64,000 bases of DNA from Siphlonurus alternatus (lineage: Eukaryota; Arthropoda; Insecta; Ephemeroptera; Siphlonuridae), in the NCBI GenBank assembly GCA_949825025.1, contig OX463787.1, forward strand, positions 15,807,707 through 15,871,706. Direction: 5' to 3'. Under the pieces are notes generated by a model, which searched no databases, was not told the DNA's origin, and saw nothing but the letters and a program-made list of their open reading frames with translations. Of this stretch, positions 59,623 through 64,000 are shown one piece after another (position 1 is the first letter of the stretch; every line of letters begins with the position of its first letter). The position numbers and the translations under genes were made by a program.

Positions 59623-60702
59623 ATGGCGACTTCATCATTTGATCTCTCGGATATCAAATCCATAATTGATTCCGCTTCGGATACGACGAAAGAGGCATTC
59701 AATCAGGTAAATGCTAAACTTGAGAGTGTGCTTGGGCAACTTAACGAGGGTCAGAAGGAATGTAAGACACGTTACCAGGAGGTCAAAATCGACGTGGCTA
59801 CTATGGAGAAAGATAATCGTCAACTGAGAGAGAGAATTGATATGTATGAAAGCGAGAAAAGGAAGAAAAACATTGTTTGGTTTCAAATCAATGAGGTAGA
59901 GGAGGAGAGAGAGATCTCAACGGCTGACCTAGTCCGCGAGATCTGCTTGACCTTTGGCGTCCGTCTGGGTCCTGATGCTATTATGGAGGCCTTCCGGTTG
60001 GGCCGAGTGAAGGGAGAGAGACCGATCTTATGCAAATTAACGTCGTTCGACAAAAAACGCGAGATTTTGCAAAAGAACAGGAACAGCAATGAGGAGTCGT
60101 ACATTATTATGCACGATCTAACCAAGCAGGAGCGTGAGGACCGGAAGTTGCTGAAACCATACAGGGATGAGGCAATAGAGAAGGGGCATCGTGTATCCAT
60201 CCGCGGCAGCAAATTAATTATCGACGGTGCTGTCTGGACCAAGGAGGATTTGATGAGACGTGGCAACGCTGCCGTCGCCGCTACCAGCAGCACCAGCAAG
60301 GAGGGATCGGCGAGCCAGGAGGCTCGCATGCAGCTGTCGTCAGCAGCCCCGAGGAAGGTCGGACCGCCACCCACGCTTCCTAAGCCAAGGGTGTACGGCT
60401 CGCCAGCAGCGACTTCGCGAGTGGAGTCGCAGCCAGGCCCGAGCGGTGTGGTTCGTGCCACGCCCCCTGTCGGCCAGACTGCAGGCTCCCCTCAAGGCGC
60501 CCAAGACGAGACAGCTATGGAGTGCGACACGCCCTCCGGTCGAGTGATGAGGAGCAGTGGGGGCAAGAAGAAGCAGAAGACCCCCTATCAAAACAACGTC
60601 AATGGTGAGCCTTTACGAGCTAGTGTTCGTAACACGTATGCAGCGATTGCAGGAGGAGATGCGGCCAAGCGCATGAAACTTATTTCACGTAATGAGGCAT
60701 AA
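59623..60702 (+). CDS. LINE ORF1 protein (359 aa)
   Basis: Nucleic-acid-binding ORF1 of a non-LTR retrotransposon, expected to coat the element RNA in the cytoplasm. Residues of about 20-85 are hydrophilic and heptad-like, probably a coiled coil. From about 86 comes the segment KKNIVWFQINEVEEE, then VREICLTFGV, AFRLGRVKGERPILCKL, DKKREIL and DLTKQEREDRKLL, the order seen in the RRM-like and C-terminal domains of L1-type ORF1 proteins. The last 130 residues are Pro/Ser/Ala-rich, with basic patches; I see no CCHC knuckle. The frame is intact, ends with TAA and is followed directly, in the same frame, by the endonuclease. The gene is GC-richer than its surroundings, as expected for a recent insertion. 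Confidence 0.85.
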   Translation: MATSSFDLSDIKSIIDSASDTTKEAFNQVNAKLESVLGQLNEGQKECKTRYQEVKIDVATMEKDNRQLRERIDMYESEKRKKNIVWFQINEVEEEREISTADLVREICLTFGVRLGPDAIMEAFRLGRVKGERPILCKLTSFDKKREILQKNRNSNEESYIIMHDLTKQEREDRKLLKPYRDEAIEKGHRVSIRGSKLIIDGAVWTKEDLMRRGNAAVAATSSTSKEGSASQEARMQLSSAAPRKVGPPPTLPKPRVYGSPAATSRVESQPGPSGVVRATPPVGQTAGSPQGAQDETAMECDTPSGRVMRSSGGKKKQKTPYQNNVNGEPLRASVRNTYAAIAGGDAAKRMKLISRNEA

Positions 60703-62122
60703 CATCATACTCTGAGCACCATTAAGCTAGGTTTCTGGAATATTGAAGGTTTAAAAAACAAATTATTTCAAACTGATTTTATTGATTATATTAATGAATT
60801 TTATTATTTTAATTTTTTCGAAACCTGGCTTAAAGATTCAGATAATATTGAGCTTGCAGATTATTCATTTTTCATAAAAAATGTTAAGAGAATGAAAAAC
60901 AAAAGTCGTTTTCCAGGGGGTGTTGTCAGTTATTTCAGTAACAAATTTGGAGAATTTGTTGAACAAATTAATACGATGATTGAGGGAGTCATTTGTTATA
61001 AAATTAAATTTGAATCTTTTTTATGCTTCATTATAAGTGTATATAATCCCCCCCTTACGTCTCCGTATAATGTTGGTAACTTTTGGAACAAATTAACAGA
61101 TTTCATAGTTGAACTGCAAGCCAGCAATACAGATGCAGCATTCATAGTTGGGGGAGATTTTAATGCTAGAGTAGGGGAGGAAAGCTGCAGAGAGGGAGGT
61201 GTAGGAGATCATAACTTTAAAAGAACGTGTGAAACGAAGAGAAACAGTAAAGACAAAGTTGTTACTAAAGAGGGAAAAAAATTAATTGCGTTTTGTGAGG
61301 AATTGGGGCTAAAAATGTTAAATGGCATATATGGTCATGATAAAGAGGGAGAGTACACTTATATAAGATGCAATGGTGCTAGTGTCATCGATTACATACT
61401 TTGTTCTGATAACATATTGCCATTTATCACTGATTTTTATGTGGATGCAAGAGCTGAATCTTTACATTTACCTCTTGTATTACAGCTCCAAATTCCATGC
61501 GTAGTGAAAAATGTCATTACAAATACTGATAATGATGAAAAAATTAAGCTCACGAAGTATAAATGGTCTGAAAAAAACTCCCAAAAATTTATAGAGAGAA
61601 TATCAAATGTTGAAATGTGTGTTGAAAAAGCAAATTCAATTTGTAATGCAAATAATCTCCTTGACACAGCACAAAATCATATAATTAATTGCATAAAAGA
61701 TTTTGTTATAGAAGAAAAGAAATGTAAAAATAACAAATTTAATAACATTCCTTATGACAATGAGTGTAAAGCTATGAAAATAGAGCTAAGAAAATGTATT
61801 AAAAATCACCAGAAAACTAACAAAATAGAAGATAGGCAAAAATGTTGTAAATTACGCAATTCATATAATGCACTCAAGAAAGAGAAAATAAAACTGTGGC
61901 TAGAAAAGAGAGTAAATGAAATAATGGAAGTATTGGAAAGTCGAGATCAGAGGTGCATTTGGCAGCTTTTTCGTAAATTTAAGGGCAATAATTTTGTGGA
62001 TAATTTAATAACACCGAAACAATGGATGGATCATTTTAAGGTTGTATTTGGTGGGGGAGAACATATTGAAACAAGAGTGATATTAAATAATTATAAATAC
62101 GATTTTGATCTCGACTCGCCTT
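60703..62122 (+). pseudogene. LINE ORF2, endonuclease part, truncated
   Basis: Apurinic-type endonuclease domain that would nick the target DNA for reverse transcription. In frame after the ORF1 stop: LGFWNIEGL (catalytic Asn), then FFETWL (Glu), SVYNPP, VGGDFNARVG (Asp and Asn), YTYIRCNGASVIDYIL, and AESLHLPLVL where the usual SDH is SLH. The first Met is at 60892, after the first two catalytic motifs, so translation needs readthrough, reinitiation at a non-AUG, or the stop is a mutation. The frame is open to 62122 and then enters hAT sequence, so no reverse transcriptase follows. It cannot be an autonomous element. Confidence 0.82.
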
Positions 62123-64000
62123 CAGTGGCGGCTCGTGGGTTTAGCTACAGGAGTGTCTGCAGGAAAAACGAAGGGGGGTCTGGGGGGCGGAGCCCCCCAG
62201 TAGCCCGCCGCAGGCGCGATTTTTTTTAAGCCACGCCCCCTTTTTGGTAGTTTTTCACGTAAATTTTGTCGTAATTATAAAAAAAAAAATCACTTAACTT
62301 TATTTAAATTATGCGGTTTTAGCGAGGGAAAGAAACGTTTTTCCTCCATTAAATTTTGCATTATAATGCACAGATATAAAAAGTATATTATAAATGTTGC
62401 AAGCTTATGATGCTTTTAAATTTATTCGCACGTAACATGCATGCAACAAAATAAAATAAATAAATAAAAATCGGTACTTACATATTTATTAAACTCTCTT
62501 GTAAATGAAGTCCATGCGACGAGTTTTGAGTGCAGCAAATTTTTCGATGACTTTTCCATTGAAATTTTCAATTTTGCTAATCATGTCTTTTTCAATTGAG
62601 AGCATAGCCAACGCATTCAAACGTTCTTGCCCCATTGTGTTGCGCAGAAACGTTTTAATGCGTTTCAATGTTGAGAAACATCTTTCGGCCTCTGCACTTG
62701 TCATTGGCATCGTACAAACAATTTTCAAAAGTTTAATTACTTCACTATAGATTGACTCCAAATTATTATTAATAATAACTTTCAACAGTGGAACTGCACC
62801 ACCAGAAGCACGCAACTCAGAGCGGCTATACAAGAGCTGAAGTTGAGTGCGAAGTTGGCGAGATATGAGATGAGGGAACAAATTTACTGTAATATTAAAC
62901 TCTTCAAGTGGAAATTGTTTGTTGTAATTTGCAAACTGGGAGGAAAAAAACAATGATGCAGCTGCTAGGTGGTCTGTGAATGCAAATCGCTCTAGTGCGT
63001 GACTGATAATTATGTCACAGACCTCGATTGCAGCATTTTGAGCAGGTTGGCTTTTCTCTTCCACAACGCGTCGTCGTCTTTTCGTAGGTGGTTCTAGCGT
63101 TACTTCTCCGCTTGTCAAATCATCTCGTAAATTTTGAATATTAGTTACAAAATCAGTCACACAGGTTTTCACGCGAGCAGCGTCTGTATCTCGGACCTGT
63201 AGTTGTTTATAGAGGACATCTACTTGTGGCATGATTTTATAAAAAAATGAGAGCCAAGAGATGAAATCAGGTGATTTGAGGGATGCATAGAGTTGAGTTG
63301 CTTGAGCGATGGTTTCTTCCGTCTCAAGTGGATCTTCTTTAAGTATCTTCATGCATTCAACCAACTCGTCGTAATACTCGTTCACAGTAATTACAGGGCG
63401 CGAGTTAAAATTCCAACGTGTTGCAGAGCCTGATGGAATCGCTCGACCCACTGTTGCTTTGAGAGCATCATTTCTTGATGTTGATCTAGAAAAAAATACC
63501 GGTATTTGGTGCAGAATGGCAAAAAACTGTTTAACTTTCTGGTTACCTGAAGCTGCTCGCTGCATGATAAGATTAAATTGGTGTGCATTACAATGAATAT
63601 AAAATGCACGTGGATATTCTTCTTTAATTTGTGTTTGCACTCCATGGTAGCCACCGCTCATGACGCTAGCTCCGTCATATCCTTGTGATACTAGTTTGTT
63701 TTTGTCATCTGGGATTACTATTTCAAGCTCTGGTTTAATTGAAGCAACAAGATCAGCTGCTTTTCGACCTTTTGGTACGAAAAACCCCCAGAATCTCTCC
63801 ACGGGAGTACCACATTTCAACACATAACGAAATACCAATACTAACTGGCAAGCTTTTGAAACATCAGTAGTTTCGTCTGCAATTAGTGCAATGCACGATG
63901 CTTCTCCTATCTCTATACACATATATTCTCTACAGACTTCCAACATACATTGTAGCAGTTCATTTTGTATGGTTTTTGATGTTCCTTTAAAAACTGTACT
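62123..64000. mobile_element. hAT transposon, left end to window edge
   Basis: Begins CAGTGGCGGCTCGTGGGT inside the LINE. The subterminal GGGGGGCGGAGCCCCCC palindrome and CGCCGCAGGCGCGATTTTTT match the non-autonomous copy at 52753-54268. The transposase gene is in reverse orientation. The preceding bases CTCGCCTT are the expected 8 bp target duplication, whose partner lies beyond the window. Confidence 0.85.
62489..64000 (-). CDS. hAT-family transposase, partial at window edge
   Basis: Cut-and-paste transposase with an RNase H-like fold; its 5' part is outside the window. The visible 503 codons are open from the edge (FKGTSKTIQNELLQC before the first internal Met at 63946). Motifs: IALIADETTDVSKACQLV with the first catalytic Asp region; GYDGASVMSGGYHGVQ; IHCNAHQFNLIMQRA; SATRWNFNSR; a helical insertion with the basic stretch PPTKRRRR; and the C-terminal dimerisation region MPMTSAEAERCFSTLKRIK, then NALAMLSIEKDM. 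This is the type with a DUF4371-like centre (ZMYM1/ZBED5-like relatives). No stop or frameshift is visible, so it may be active and could also act on the related short copy at 52753. Stop at 62489-62491. Confidence 0.92.
   Translation of the reverse strand, partial: STVFKGTSKTIQNELLQCMLEVCREYMCIEIGEASCIALIADETTDVSKACQLVLVFRYVLKCGTPVERFWGFFVPKGRKAADLVASIKPELEIVIPDDKNKLVSQGYDGASVMSGGYHGVQTQIKEEYPRAFYIHCNAHQFNLIMQRAASGNQKVKQFFAILHQIPVFFSRSTSRNDALKATVGRAIPSGSATRWNFNSRPVITVNEYYDELVECMKILKEDPLETEETIAQATQLYASLKSPDFISWLSFFYKIMPQVDVLYKQLQVRDTDAARVKTCVTDFVTNIQNLRDDLTSGEVTLEPPTKRRRRVVEEKSQPAQNAAIEVCDIIISHALERFAFTDHLAAASLFFSSQFANYNKQFPLEEFNITVNLFPHLISRQLRTQLQLLYSRSELRASGGAVPLLKVIINNNLESIYSEVIKLLKIVCTMPMTSAEAERCFSTLKRIKTFLRNTMGQERLNALAMLSIEKDMISKIENFNGKVIEKFAALKTRRMDFIYKRV

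Larger units (their letters stand above)
59400..62122 (+). mobile_element. Non-LTR retrotransposon (LINE), cut by a hAT insertion
   Basis: 5' region, ORF1 (59623-60702) and the endonuclease part of ORF2 (60703-62122). The reverse transcriptase is absent because a hAT element starts at 62123; the rest may lie beyond the window or be lost. The 5' limit is estimated from a change in composition. The clade (Jockey/CR1/L2-like) cannot be fixed without the RT. Confidence 0.8.

Overview
This is a window of a nuclear animal genome: strongly AT-rich, intron-rich, packed with short inverted-repeat transposons, with a U2 snRNA gene and receptor genes that have signal peptides, leucine-rich repeats, one membrane segment and a TIR domain. 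The U2 sequence (its stem III and Sm-site region read like insect U2) and the 5S-rRNA-headed SINEs fit an invertebrate, most likely an arthropod. The phylum is inferred, not proven.

Layout. 1-5300: AT-rich DNA with small hairpin elements and a 1.7 kb element whose ends are built of GCTTGAAAGATTCAAGC-type palindromes. 5335-12615: two U2 snRNA genes, tail to tail. The plus-strand copy (5681-5870) looks intact. The minus-strand copy is cut at U2 nucleotides 39-40, next to the branch-site-pairing GUAGUA, by a 3266 bp insertion with long terminal inverted repeats made of about 15 bp tandem units; a second foldback element is nested inside it. A third long-TIR element lies between the two U2 copies. 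12620-17550: AT-rich DNA with one TTAA-target MITE and a LINE 3' end.

17945-58410: a cluster of three paralogous Toll-like receptor genes. TLR-A is on the minus strand (32292 to 17945); TLR-B (34369-44042) and TLR-C (45755-58410) are on the plus strand. A and B are head to head across about 2.1 kb. I rebuilt all three as eight-exon genes with identical intron phases (0,0,2,0,1,2,0), giving uninterrupted proteins of 802, 797 and 791 residues. The last exon, which encodes the second half of the TIR domain, is almost identical in nucleotide sequence in all three genes although the rest of the coding sequence has diverged. This points to gene conversion or very recent exon replacement. A short antisense relic of a TLR exon 7 lies between B and C. 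The introns are full of MITEs and SINEs; some sit directly against splice donors, and one abuts the TLR-A stop codon.

58411-64000: a non-LTR retrotransposon (ORF1 plus an endonuclease domain in the same frame, separated by one UAA) is cut by a hAT transposon whose transposase ORF runs off the window end. A smaller non-autonomous hAT element with matching subterminal sequence and a perfect 8 bp target duplication lies at 52753-54268.

The receptors presumably act in innate recognition and MyD88-type TIR signalling; this comes from the family, not from direct evidence here. No database search could be run, so repeat-family names are based on structure (TIRs and target-site duplications) seen in the sequence.
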